64,000 nucleotides of DNA from Pistacia vera (GCF_008641045.1 NW_022196421.1:930001-994000); one strand, 5' to 3'. Counted from the first letter of the stretch, positions 46,930 through 59,601 are shown. A program made the numbers and translations. The notes: generated from the sequence alone by a model not told the origin.

Positions 46930-47830
46930 TCTGATGTAAGTTCTTCAAGATCTTTTTTAGACATTGTTTTTAACCTATTGGGAGGGGCTGTAACTTGAAC
47001 TTCCTTATCACACACCTTTTTACACTTGGTTCATCTAATTAGTGGCAGCTCTTCCATATCTTCATATTTATCTTCATTTTCAAATGTAGATGGTCCCACA
47101 GAAATAGCGCCCATCAATTTGGGTGTAGAAGTTGATGTTGAAGCTGTTAAATTTGGGGATTCTATGTCGATATCCACTACAACCAGCGAAAAAAAAAAGT
47201 TACATGAGAATCAATTAATAAACAAATGAAAAGTGATCATATAAAAAATTGAAATACCTCTTTTGGATTGAAGAATGAAGTATTTCTCCAACATATCGAA
47301 ACCATCAAATGTTTGTTGATTTTGAATAAACTTCTCCAATGTCTGGATGCTAAGTTCCTTCACATCTATTTTACCGAGATTTTGGTGGGGTATTGTAGCT
47401 TTTGTCCATTGTGTGGGTAGTCCACCCTAACCTTTTTTTACAACCCAATAGAAAATATCTATCACTCCATCCTCCCACTTTATTTGATAATCCAGTTAAT
47501 AGTACTCCGCCTTTTCTACCCTTGACAAAATAAAATGGACTATTTGGCCTCTTTTTCAATGCATAGAAGTAGTTAAAAATATAAAACATGGGTAGAATAT
47601 CGTGCATTAAACACAGACTTTCAAAACTCAAAATTAATCTCCAGGCATTGGGATGGAGCTGAGTGGGTGCAATGTTATAACAAATCATGACTTCTTCCAC
47701 AAACGAAGAGAAAGGAGGCACAAGACCACACTGGAGAAAATTTTCAAAAAGGTGAAAAACCCAGGAGGGGTCTCCAAATTTATAAAAGATTTAAAACCAC
47801 GGCCTGTAATGTTTTCAAAATTGCAAAGAT
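46930..47830 (-). pseudogene. PF04195-type coiled-coil protein, copy in E3
   Basis: Minus frame 47721-47371 is open for 116 codons: FSSFVEEVMICYNIAPTQLH, PNAWRLILSFESLCLMHDIL, KGGVLLTGLSNKVGGWSDRY. Here the codon after PNAWR is TTA (Leu), where E1 has TAA, so the E1 stop is copy-specific. A frameshift after LLGCKK ends this frame. The exon with LGVEVDVEAVKF-type antisense text at 47026-47229 is the shadow of the next exon. The coiled-coil exon is missing because the D2/E3 junction cuts before it. Confidence 0.7.
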
Positions 47831-48404
47831 CAGTACAGGTAACTAGCAGGATTTCTATGTGTGACATTGTCAGACAAAAAAATGAGATATAGATAAAACC
47901 CAGTAGGAAAGACTGAAATTAACACAAATTGTGGTTGATGCAAGTAAAAAACAAGTTGAACAATAATATGAGTCGTAAAAAACAATCAATTTTGAAGTGC
48001 AGCTTGTGGTTACAATGTCAACGATAAAATGCCCTAATCTCTAATTTGCCTTTAAAGACGATGAACATGTAAACAATGACGTTTAACCAAGCGGAAGATG
48101 TCCAACTCCAAATATAATTACATCTAATAAAAATATAATTAATTATGAACTTCATGGGTCATTATTGTTAAAAAAAATATAAAGATATATGAACTATTAA
48201 TTTCCTAATGATTATTTGTAAAATTAATTGCACAATAATTTGTTGCTCGTAATAAACTGCAAGTGAGATGAATTGGTCCTATAAATAAATGAGAGGTATA
48301 ATATGAGGATTATTAAATACATATATAAATAGTTATGTGAATTTCAACAGACTCATCATTGTAAATGTTATAAAATATCGTGTTTGATGGTTAATTAATA
48401 ACAT

Positions 48405-48466
<62 letters not shown>

Positions 48467-50060
48467 GAGAGGATTCATTGAATGTTAGGCTGGTATTATT
48501 TTAGTATGGTGGGTTTGATCTACTTTAAGGTTTACATTTTTTTTTTCTTTATATGTACTGCTTTTGTGTTCTAAATAATTTATGAATAATGTTTACATCC
48601 TTCTTACCATTGTATTTCTCTTACATCTTTATTTTATGTTTCATTAATTAGATATATACAGTTGGATGAACACGATTGCTCCTTATAGTTTAGTGTGATT
48701 CCTATTAAATGTAATGAATATATTCTTTCTATGAACTATTTTTTTTACATTGTTAAATTGAATATGATTGTGATATCAAATTCAAATAACTCAAGTTTTT
48801 TATATAAGTGAATTTGACGATTCTAATTTGTGAAAATTTTATTAAATTTGGAAAACCAATAATAAACAAACTCAAAAATTCATGGTTAAACCTAATTTTT
48901 CATTAGAATTGTAATCAATTAAGATTTCCATGAGATCAAAATTTAATTGATGAACCATTTATCTATATATAATTGGCCTAGAATTGTGACGCGTAGTAGA
49001 GATACCAAATATAGGTATATTGTAAAATGTAGGCATGTTTTCGTTTTTTATAAGTCAGAGTTCACATATTCTCATTGTCAAACCAACAAATGGTGATTAT
49101 ACTTTGATAGACCATTGCCGAACCAACAACTTATTCATAGTTATATTAATAAATGTTTCCTTTGTTGGAAATCTCTATGTTGTCGAACTATTTTAATGTG
49201 TGGCTGCAACAGATGAAGCTCTGTCTCGGTTCAAATCTTGCTGCAAGATCATAAATTCTATGCTATAAAGTTTTAATAAAATAATTGTCCATCCATAAAT
49301 TTACATAAAAAACTAAGTAAATCATTTGTTATCAATTCTTGCATACAATTATAAAATCTGGACTCAGCAGAGGTGAAAAAAAATGCAATTAACACAATAT
49401 ATTTTTTGTTTTGGTCAGGTGAAAGATTATAAATGGTTCTTACAAATGAAGATGCAGTAGCTATACAGTCATACATTTAGGATAATTTGCAAGTGATGAA
49501 AACTATAGATTGGCATATGATTTTAGACAAATAAGTATCGTTGATTTCAGAACAAAAGTATGCAAGGAGAATAAAAATGAGAATGTTTTATGGAACAAAA
49601 AGGCCTAGATTTCCAAAGTAGTTAGAGAGTCAATCTCCATAAAGAAAAAGGTATATTTAATATTAGAACTTCATATAATTATTATGTAAAAAGTAATGAG
49701 TTCAGTCATATCTTTGTTCTTTTAGTATTCTGAACTATAAATCGGTGTTTTGACGTATGAATTTCACAGAAAAATGATCCATAATAAAGTATCTAACAAA
49801 AGTACTGCCTTATTATTTTGGTAAGTCATACAAATATTTGTATATTACATGGTTGAGTAAATCAGTTTCGTTTTCTTTAATGATATAGTTTTTGTGTAAC
49901 ACAGTCTCAATCATAAAACTTGTGTATCAAAGACAAAGAAAGATCCAATAATTTCTTAAATGCTTCTATAAAATAAATGAGATATCTAATTATTGTTTTG
50001 CCTTTTCGTTAAGTTTCAATTATATAATTTGTGCATGTATAGTATTAATTCTGTTATTAT
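47830..50060 (+). other. AT-rich spacer of E3, heavily indel-bearing
   Basis: Collinear with 35000-37280; contains (TA)n(GA)n at 48407-48472 and the weak exon near 49432-49610. Nothing else seen. Confidence 0.5.
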
Positions 50061-52342
50061 TATTTTAAATTCAAATGAGAGATCTAAAGAACATAAACAG
50101 TGTGTATCAAACCAAAAAAGTGTTCTACCAGTTCTTCAAATGCTTTTGTAAATGTAAATGAGATACATGAGGAAAATAGAATGAGAGAATGTCCGTATTA
50201 AAAAGGAAGAGAGGTAAAAAAAAAAATATATTCATTAGTGGTTACATATTTTTTAGATTATGATAACTTAAGCTGACTAACTAAATCTATGTGTTTTCAG
50301 GTGCTTCTCCGTGTGCAGAGCCTGACTCTAATATTCCAATTACTGATGCAACACATAAATAATGAGCCCTAATCTAACAACATATGTTACACAGTTCATG
50401 TGTATATCTTAAAAACATAATGTTAGTTCATTATTTTGTAAATAAAGGTGCAGAACTTGCTGAACAATTTTGATATTGCAAGTGTTGTTTTCATTCTCAG
50501 GTCAGACATTGAAAAAAACAAAAAGAAATCTTATCGAAGACAAATAGAGGTTCAAAATCTCAGTCGACAAAAAGAGTAACAAGTGTCACATGTTAGTTAT
50601 ACATATTTAAATGTTAATCAAGTATTAAATTAGTAAAAAACAATATCATTATGAGTTTCTAAATTAACAGAACAGTCATTACTTTCTAAAAAAACACATT
50701 ATTTCTTTGCACAATGGAAAAGAGTCCCAGAACTTTGGTGAACCATCCTACAAGTGCATTCATGTGGATCAGTCATGTGGTATGAAGAGCAAACTGTTAA
50801 GAACCAAGAGCCAGCCATCCTTTGTTTTCATATGTGTATGGATGGCAAAGTTTAATTACCGTTATTGAAAAAACCGCCATAACCATTAAAGTTAGTATGT
50901 GTCCAGTGGTAACAAAGGGATTAGTTAAGGAGTAAAATAAGAATATACAATTCATTGTTCTATTTACATCAATGGGAGGGCATGTTGACCATGAGATTAA
51001 CCAAGGGTGTGGTCCATATGTTTTCAACTTTGCAAACAGATACCACTGAATAGGATTGTTACTTCCAACTGAAGAAGAAAACCTCAGTTTCATAGCTTTA
51101 TATTTATGAAATAGAGTATGAAACCAGTCATAGATTAAATTATGTATGAGGTAATACAACTGATGCTCACCGTTGACAAGGATTGTACAGGAATTGCAAT
51201 TGATGTTTGATGCGAACAATGAATTGGTTAAAAATTTTCGTTTTGTCAGGAACCATATCCATTGGAATGATATTAGAGATGTGATTTGTGGTTTAAAATG
51301 AAAAGGGAAAAGGATGGAAGACAATACAATTTGCCAACTGCATTGAATTGCGGTTTAATTGTCGGTGATATTGGAATTTCAGAACTAGAAAGATGCCATT
51401 TCATCATTCGAAAAAGGGTCTTCAAAGAATTTCTGATGCATCCAAGCTTTCTGGCATTAAGTTATCCACATAGGGAGAAGATGGATACAGAATTGACATT
51501 AAGCATAAAGACTTTCCTGACAAAAAGTCTTCAAAGAGAAACAGGCAAGCATGAGAGAATATTATGCATTTTGATTGCAGTTTAGATTATGTGAAGGGCA
51601 TACTCTGTTGAATAAGGAAGATTATGTAGCAATATATTGTGGATGCATATTGGTGTTGAAGAGGAAAGATTTCATTGGATTAGAAACAATCAAAAAAAAA
51701 TTGAGTGATTTGTACAGTGGGTTGATGGATGTCATTTCAAAGGATGATGTTAATGCACACATCTAGGGAAATCTACGTTATGCCTTCAGTCACACTGGTA
51801 GTATCCGATATCGTGTTCAGAATTATCAAGATGCAATGGCGATTTGCAGATGTTATGGATATCCAGATATTTTCTGACATTACCTGTAATCCCAAGTGGG
51901 AGATACAATATCAACAATTGTATTGGCAAATGTGATCAAGATTGGAATAATTGTAGTTTGCAAAGTTTTTGAGATCAAATTGCTTGAGCTAATGCGAGAG
52001 AAAAAAAAAAAAAAAGGTGAATATTTTGGTGAAACAGTGGCAAGTAAGTATTCCAACGAATAATATTTCTACTTTCTTTGCAAATGTAGTTCATTGATAA
52101 TCTATGATATGAAATAGTTATACCAACATTGCTAAACATGTTATAATTGTTTTTGTCAGTTATTACACTATCGAGTTACAAAAGAGAGGCCTCCCACATG
52201 CTCAATATTGGTTTTTCTACATACCAATATAAGAATCCTTCGGCATCCAAAATAGATGAAATGTTTCTGCTGAAATCCAAATAAGGAAATTGATGGTGTT
52301 GCCTTTGCAGTGTGGAGAATCACATAACCCACGGTCCGTGCG
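50060..52342 (+). pseudogene. Helitron Rep/helicase N-part and HUH region (E3)
   Basis: Collinear with 37300-39654: 5' exons, ATG at 50714, then the Cys-rich start, RNHIHWNDIRD (about 51250), KKKLSDLYSGLMDVISKDD (51700 on), NYQD-type block and the HUH region near 52190. Reading frame breaks occur every 50-150 bases, mostly one-base losses against E1. The HUH-adjacent run reads GCTCAATATTGG where E1 has GCTCATATATTGG. A5 begins at 52343, right after the GTGCG target. Confidence 0.8.
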
Positions 52343-54374
52343 TGTAACAACTGCTTGATACTACTATACTCATAAAAACATACGTATAGTAAAATACAAG
52401 TACATTACTAAAAATAGTTGGGCCCAAATTTTCTTTTTTATTTAATATATATATCTTTACAAAAGTCAGTACCTTTACAAAATTCACAAAAGTGTGGTGG
52501 ACAGTGTAATACTCCTCCTCGCCTGCCGACATCCATCCGACTACTTCCATTAGAACCTGCAAAAAAATAGAAAAACAACGAGGTAAGCAAATAATGCTCA
52601 GTAAGTAAATCCTCTACTCGTCTATCCCCAAATCTCTCTTATTCTTTCCTTACTCTCTTCTCTTCTCATTTCTGTTCCCTTTCTGTTTCTATTTCTCATA
52701 CTCTTTCTATATACTCTCTAGTAGTTGTCACGGCCATCTTACCGGAGGCACAGCTGGGGACTCAACCCACTCTTGTGACTCTATTCAATTTCTCTTTCGT
52801 TCTTTCTATTTCTGTTTCCCATTTACTATGGGAATGTCACAGCCTCATCTTACGGAGCACGGCCGGGAACTCTTCCGCTTACGTGATTCTACTCATTTCT
52901 GTACCGATCAAATTTGGCTATGCATGGATTCGGAACCTTGGCCATGTGAGTGTACATGCTTTCTCTCTATCTCTCAAATGTCACGACCCCTCTTACAGGA
53001 GGCACGGCGGAACCTCATGTTCCACTTGCGTTGACGGTCATGGCCTCATCTCACGGAGGCACAGCTGGGGATCACAAAGCCACCCTCTCGTGACTTTACT
53101 CATCACTCACGGTTTCCCATCGCACAACCTTCTATATTCTCTTCTTTAGCTCTTATAGTAGTTTAAGCACAAAAGTCTCTACTTCTCAAGCTAATACTCA
53201 TAGTGTAGAAATTCTCTACTGTTTCTCAAGCTACTTCTTAATGCACAATTAATGCATATGGATGGTTCATGCTCATTAATGCACTTAGAAAATGCCAATA
53301 TGCAATGTTGCAAGAATTAAGGTTCATAACTCATTCTCAAACTTCTCTTAGGCATTTCATTAAACAACTCATGTGCATACAAAAACTTTTCTCTAACTAC
53401 AATTCTCTTTCTCTTTGTAACCATCCAAAATGGGAAGAAACTTCCTTCTATGGATATAATTCCTATCATAGAAGAACACTCCCCAATATATCTACTCAAT
53501 TTCCTCCAACTTCATCTCAAACTCATTACACATCAACACTTCCCATAAAGGAAATATATCCAACAACACAACAAGAATACTCATCTCAACTCAATTTCGC
53601 AACAAACAAACATATATCTCTACTCAATTTCTCTATAAGCATCATTTATACATGCATAAAGAAATCTCTACTCAAGGATTTACTTACCTTGTGATGGTGT
53701 GATTCCACTAGCACTTCTCTTTTCCTTTGGTAGATGTCTTTTCTCTTAGGATGCTTTAAATCACCTCTCTACCCAAAACTACTCAAAAGCCCTTTAAAAA
53801 TCCTTGAAGAATTGGATGGAAAGTAGAGAGAAAATGGTGAATGAGTATGGCGGTGGAAGAAGAAGAATGAAAGGGTTTCTAAGACTTAACCCTTATTTAC
53901 TCATATTTTACACCTTCTTTCCCATTTTACCCTTACTCTTTCTTAGGAATTCCACCTTTGTCCTTTTAATTCTTTGCAAATGCACCCCCATTTAAACTAT
54001 TCTTCATGCAATTTCCTTGCATTTCACTCCCCACTTTTCCTGCTAATTAGGGGTAGAATGGTCATTGTGCCCCAAAGGAAGAATTCTCTATAAACTTAAT
54101 AAACATTTTGTCATGCCCTTCGCCACGGCGAAGAATCTTTCTTCGCCCCGACGAAAACTTCCAGAACCTACACTGTAGGTTGCAAGGCTTCATTGCCACG
54201 GCGAAGCTTCTTCTTCGCCCCGGCGAAGGCTGTAACACAAAAATTCGCCAAGTCTTTACAAATTTCAGGGCAATCACTCAACCAACTCACACTATCAATT
54301 CAACCAAGGACAAAACAATAAGCATTCAAGTAATATAACACAATTAAACTACGTACCTCAAGTGGGGCGTTACA
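52343..54374 (-). mobile_element. Family A unit A5, complete
   Basis: Plus strand begins TGTAACAACTGC and ends GTGGGGCGTTACA; flanks GTGCG (52338-52342) and GTGTG (54375-54379), a 5-bp duplication with one change. 2032 bp. Same insertion point in the Rep gene as A4. It carries donor CAAG|GTAAGTAAA (minus, about 53690), acceptor (minus, 52557) and GC motifs at about 54118-54235. The first ~900 bases have many one-base deletions relative to A4; the rest is clean. Confidence 0.88.
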
Positions 54375-55326
54375 GTGTGATGATGTTAACAAGAATTCAC
54401 CATGTATAGAGAGAGGAAGATGTAAAAAACATTTTTCAAAGAAATGTGTTAATGAAACATCTGTGGATGACAATGGATACCCAATGTATAGAAGATGGAA
54501 TAATGGAGCATTTGTTGAGAAAAAGGGTATCAAAGTGGACAATGTTTCGTTGTTTCTTATAATAGGAATCTTTTGGTTAAGTTTGATGCTCACATAAATA
54601 TTGAGATATGTAATCAACATAGATCAATCAAGTATCTATTCAAGTATGTCAACAAAGGGCCGGACAGAACAAGAATTTCTATGGAAATTGAAAACAATGG
54701 TTAACAGAACAATCAATGCGAGATTTTACAAGACAAAGACGAAATAAAGGCATATCTGGACTGCATGTATGTACACAATACATCAAATATAATGTTTTTT
54801 ATATTGTTTGTTGATATTTGTTATAAATACGATATTAAGTAATTCAATCAAAAACATTACAGATATATCTCTTCTATGGAAGCTTGCTAAAAGATATTTA
54901 AGTTTGACATGTATTACAGAGAACCAATTCTTGAAAGATTGCCATTCCACTTAAAGAACGAACAAACAGTTATTTTCGATCCAAGTGTTTGGTTCAACTT
55001 TTGGAAGGCAAGGTTGTTACACAAACGAAATTGACTAAATGGATGAAGTGTAATCAACGTACCATTCTGCAAGATCATTGACTTATCCTGATTTTCCAAA
55101 CGAATGGGTTTGGAAGGATACAAAAAGACATTGGCCCCCATAAAAAAAATTAAGGTGTATTGGCAGAGTGTAGTTTGCACTTCGAGGCAGTGGTGAGAAA
55201 TATTATTTACGAATGCTTCTAAACTTAGTAAGAGGAGCAACATTATTTGAAGATATTCAAACTATCAACGAAAAAATATTCCCTACATTTAAATATGCAT
55301 GTTATGCATTAGGATTGCTCGATGAT
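54375..55326 (+). pseudogene. Helitron Rep/helicase, central part with two-tyrosine motif
   Basis: Continues the Rep after A5: NKNSPCIERGRCKKHFSKKC, VNETSVDDNGYPMYRRWNNG, then after a frameshift INIEICNQHRSIKYLFKYVN with the two Rep tyrosines (codons at 54633 and 54645, YLFKY). An intron lies at about 54770-54862 (resuming RYISSMEAC). Then FDMYYREPILERLPFHLKNE, and TINEKIFPTFKYACYALGLL just before the gypsy LTR at 55327. Stops after SMEAC and within the middle block make it non-functional. Confidence 0.85.
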
Positions 55327-55814
55327 TGATAAGTGCTTCAAAATACACTTATACTTAGTGGTTTATAGGTATCGTTTGTGGGAAATTAGGATTAATTTGC
55401 ATGAATTAACATAATTGTTTCATAAATGCACTTTTCGGGATCACAGATATTTTTGTTGTGTTTTCAGGGAATAAAGCTTAAAAATAATATTCAGATGAGA
55501 GACAATGTTGGTGAGAGAATTTGTGATGACTGGAAACAAACGGATTGAGAATCGGAGTTGAATTGAAGAAGTTACGGCGATTTGAAGTTGAAGTGAAAAT
55601 CTTGGAAAACACTCCAATTTTGCACTTGCCTTGGTATTTCGACAATAACTTGAGGTGTAGATATTGTATCAAGATTATCCTTGAACCTTCGGAAAGCTGA
55701 TTTAAAGGGCTAAATTTCATATGTTTAACACTTTTCCAGATTTCATCTTTGTCTTGCTCAAAAATCACCATCTCTGGAGTGATGAAGAATGATGCAAGGT
55801 CAGAAGAGGAATTG

Positions 55815-55940
55815 GACACTATGCCACAGCACTGTGCTGCAGCACAACAAGACCAGAACCAACCATGCTGTAGCACTGTGCTATAGGACACTTAGTCCAA
55901 AATCAGCCATGCTGCAACACAGTGTCGGGGCATAGTCACG
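55815..55940. repeat. TGCTG(C/T)AGCAC-rich short repeats in G1
   Basis: CACAGCACTGTGCTGCAGCA, CATGCTGTAGCACTGTGCTA and CATGCTGCAACACAGTGTC follow one another; each is partly palindromic. Confidence 0.7.
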
Positions 55941-56046
55941 ACAGCTGGGTTTTTAAATTCCATGTTTGACTGGGAAATTGGGGTTTTAGGAGTCCTAAAC
56001 TAAATAGAATTAAGGAAAACAAAACCCTAACCCTTTTAGGATAAAA

Positions 56047-58270
56047 TGTAATAACTGCTTTATACTACGATATTCATAAAAACACATACAATAAAAATAC
56101 AATACATTAATCAAACTAGTTGGGCCCAAAAATTTTCTTTCATTTAATATACATATTCTTTACATAAAGTCAGTATCATTTACAAAAGTTCTCAAAAGTG
56201 TGGTGGACAGTGCAACTACTCTCCCTCGCCCGCTGACGTCCATCCGACTGTGTACTCACCTGGAACCTGCAAAAACATAGAAACAACGGGGTGAGCACAA
56301 CTAATGCTCAGTAAGTAAATCCTCTACTTGTCTATCCCTGTAACACTCTCTTAATTCTTTCCTTACACTATTCTTTTCTCATTTCTATTCTCTTTATATT
56401 TCTGTTTCTGATATTCTTTGCTATACACCTTCTGGTGTATGTCACGGCCTCATCTTACTGAAGGCATGGCTGAGAACTCAACCCGCTCTTCGTGACTTTA
56501 CTCTTTTTCTCTTTCTGTTCTTTCTATTTCCTTGTTTCTCATTCTTACTCATTGGAATGTCACGGCCTCATCTGACCGGAGGCACGACTGGGCGCTACCA
56601 CTCTACGTGTCTTTTACTTGTTTCTCTACCAATCGGATTTGATCATGCATGGATTCGAAACCCTTGGCCATGTGAGTGTACATTCTTTCTCTATATCTCT
56701 TAAATGTCACGACCCTTTCTTACCGAGGGCACGGCTGGAATCTCATGTTCCACTCTACCTGACGGTCACGACCCCATCTGACTGGAGGTACGGCTGGGGA
56801 TTACTAAGCACCCACTCTCGTGACTTTACTCATCACTCACGGGTTCCCCATCGCACAACTTAATCTATTCTCTTCTTTAGCTCTTAGAGTACCTTGTGCA
56901 CAAGATCTCTACTCTTTCTCTAGCTACTCATCATAATGTAGCCTAACTCTTATAGTAATTCTCTACTCTTTCTCAACTCTTTCGCAAGTTATTTCTCAAT
57001 GCACAATTAATGCATATGGATGGTTCATGCTCATTAATGCACTTAGGAAATGCCAATATGCAATGTTGCAATAAGTAAGGTTCATAATTCATTCTCATGC
57101 TTCTCTTACGCATTTCATCAAACAAATCATGTGCACATAAAAACTCTTCTTTAATTACAACTCTATTTCTCTTTTTAACCATCCAAAAATGGGAATAAAC
57201 TCCCTTCCATGGGCATAACCCCTATCATAGAGGAACACTCCCAAAATATATACTCAATCTCATCCAACTTCATCTCAACTCATCACACATCAACACTTCT
57301 TATAAAGAAAATATACCCAACAACACAATATGAATACTCATTCTCAACTTATTTTCTCAACAAGTAGACATATATCTCTACTCAATTTCTCAATAACATA
57401 CATATAACATGCATACATACTTTCTACTAAATCTCTACTCAAATTCTCAAATCTCAACTTGGGTTAGGATTTGCTTACCTTGTGATGAAGAACTCTCACT
57501 AGTATTTTCTTTTCCTTTGCTTGCTTGACTTTTCTCTACCCTTTAAACAATAAAACCATACAACTTTAATATACAAATATACACATAACCTCACATCCAA
57601 AGCAAGAATCCTTACGTTAGGATGACTTAGCTTGATTTTCTACTCCAATCACTCCAAAAAGCCCTTTAAAAATCCTTGAACTAATGAAAAAGGAATTGAG
57701 AGGAAGTAGGAAAGGAGAATGGCGGTGGAGAAGAAGATGAATGAATGGGTTTCTAAAGTTAAACCCTTATCATCTTATATTTTCTCCATTCTTTCCCATT
57801 TTACCCTTACTCTTTCTTAAGAATTCCACTTTTACCCTTTTAATTCTTTACAAATGCACCCCCAATTAAACTATTCTCCATGCAATTTTCTTGCATTTCA
57901 CTCCCCACTTTTCCTGCTAATTAGGGGTAGAATGGTCATTGTGCCCCAAAGGAAGAATTCTCTAGAAACTTTATACAACTTTTTGTTAGGCTCGTCGTCG
58001 CGGTGAAGACTATTTCTTCGCCCCGGCGAAACTTCACAGAACCTACACAGTGGGTTGCAGGGCCTCATCGCCGCGGCGACAATTCTTCTTTGCCCCGGCA
58101 AAGACTGTAACCCCAAAATTCCACCAAGTCTCTACAATTTCAGGGCAACCACTCAACCAAACCAATACATCCATTCAACCAAGGGCCTACCAAACCATAC
58201 TAACAATATTCCAATTCAAATAAGAGTAAAATAAGAAACATTAGCTATGTACCTCGAGTAGGGCGTTACA
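56047..58270 (-). mobile_element. Family A unit A6, complete
   Basis: Plus strand begins TGTAATAACTGC and ends GTAGGGCGTTACA. Flanks TAAAA (56042-56046) and TATAA (58271-58275) match at four of five bases. 2224 bp. Same internal marks as the others (GC block about 57990-58100; minus-strand donor CAAG|GTAAGC near 57478; minus-strand AATAAA/TTGGGCCC block near 56120). It lies directly against the G1 TATA box. Confidence 0.85.
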
Positions 58271-58279
58271 TATAAATAG
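58271..58279 (+). promoter_or_regulatory. TATA box of solo LTR G1
   Basis: TATAAATAG, about 50 bases before the AGAGAACAAAAG start-like region. The preceding LTR bases (CCCTTTTAGGATAAAA) are now 2.2 kb away across A6. Confidence 0.5.
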
Positions 58280-58599
58280 AAGTCTTTTAGCATTATTTTG
58301 GAGGATCTTTGTAGAGAACAAAAGTACTCAATAATGTAGAGATTAAGGGAGATTGAAGAGGCTTGGACAGAAGAATTGGGGAAGATCGTCTCAACTCCAT
58401 TATTCTACCCAAGATTTCCTAAGTTTTTCTTATCTCTTGTTAGTATTTTGTTATTCATTAATATTATTATGTTTTTATTCTTCTCCATGAGTAGCTAATT
58501 CTTTTATGATTGAGGGTGATTTCAAAGCCCTAGACATGTCTTGAAATTAATAAAATTTGCATCTATTTATCTTTTGATCCCTCTTGGTTATGTGATTGT

Positions 58600-58950
58600 T
58601 GATAGAATTTGAGGTGGGCCTGACTCCTCTCCCAATAAGGCCTTATTGAATTAGAGGATTACCCCTTCTTATAAACCAATAGGCTTGAGCGTGCCTAGTT
58701 GGTGTGGGACTCCAACACCTCATGGTCAAGCCCATATGTTGGGTCATGCCTGTTATTGGAGGTAGTTGTTGGCTTTGACTCCTCACCTGCTGGTCAAGCA
58801 CTCGGCTCAATTGAACCTGGGCTCTGATACCATGATAGAATTTGAGGTGGGCCTGACTCTTCACCCAATAAGGCCTTGTTGAATGGGAGGATTACCCCCT
58901 CTCATAAACCAATAGGCTTGAGCATGCCTAGTCGGTGTGGGACTCCAACA
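58600..58950 (-). mobile_element. TRIM (terminal-repeat retrotransposon in miniature), 351 bp
   Basis: Two 118-bp direct repeats (58600-58717, 58833-58950), each TGATAGAATTTGAGG...GGGACTCCAACA, about 92% alike. Just inside the right repeat (58819-58832) the minus strand reads TGGTATCAGAGCCC, a tRNA-Met primer site abutting the LTR, so the element runs on the minus strand. Only 115 bp lie between the repeats and there is no coding capacity. The flanks (ATTGT left, ATGTC right) do not form a clear duplication. Confidence 0.9.
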
Positions 58951-59601
58951 ATGTCTTAATTGTTTAGATTGTCTTAATTGTTTAAGTGCGCGATTAAATA
59001 GTTAGGATTAATTTACTAATGTCAATTTAGGTTGTTTAGTACGGAATCACTTTATTAACATAAATAACTAGTGGTAAAGTGTATGTCTGCATACATGGGG
59101 GGTAATCACTCAAGATAACTTAACTGACCATATGAGTTTAGCCTTGATTCAGTAGGTCTCTCGCAAATTAATGCTTTTATTACTTTGAATATAGAGATCA
59201 TATCCTAGGTTATTTAATAAATAGGGGATTGGGTTATGACTGTGCCTAGTCCAATGACTCAGTAAGGAGAGTTGGGACTTATCAACGTTTGATATTTTCT
59301 GAGCTAATGTGATCAAATGGTAGAAAGTTAAAGACTGCTTTTATTATATGTAATCCATGTCTAGTGGTGGCGAATAAACCTTCAATCTTGTTTCTCTCAT
59401 TGATTTCTCTTTCGTTATTAGTTGCTTGATTTACATTGTTCGCTTTGAGTTTTTTTAATTCGTGACAAACCCCATTAGAAGTAGATAATTAATTAAGTTC
59501 ACAAATCCTCTGCGGGAAAGACCTTACTTGGTCTTTGCTACTACACGACTTTGCATTAGAATTTAGTGAGGTAAAATTAGGTGTTGCATTTGCACGCAAC
59601 A

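Larger units (their letters stand above)
46915..52342 (+). repeat. Segment E, copy 3 (E3), continuous with the helicase half
   Basis: Matches 34075-39654. It leads through family A unit A5 into the only copy of the downstream Rep/helicase sequence. From about 47800 on it has very dense one-base deletions; 46915-47800 is clean. Confidence 0.9.
55327..59601 (+). mobile_element. Ty3-gypsy solo LTR G1 (hosts A6 and a TRIM)
   Basis: Starts TGATAAGTGCTTC, ends TTTGCACGCAACA, and is flanked by perfect ATGAT (55322-55326, 59602-59606). Without A6 it is about 2.05 kb including the TRIM. It splits the helicase between the codons for LGLLDD and NDDKEW. Typical LTR marks: TATAAATAG at 58271, CCATGAGTAGCTAA near 58487 and the CTGCGGGAAAGACC..CTACACGAC block near 59510 that in gypsy LTRs precedes the 3' end. 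The orientation is inferred from these marks. Confidence 0.85.

Noticed and set aside
58643..58864. 73-codon minus frame
   Set aside because: Spans the interior and primer site of the TRIM; no protein support.
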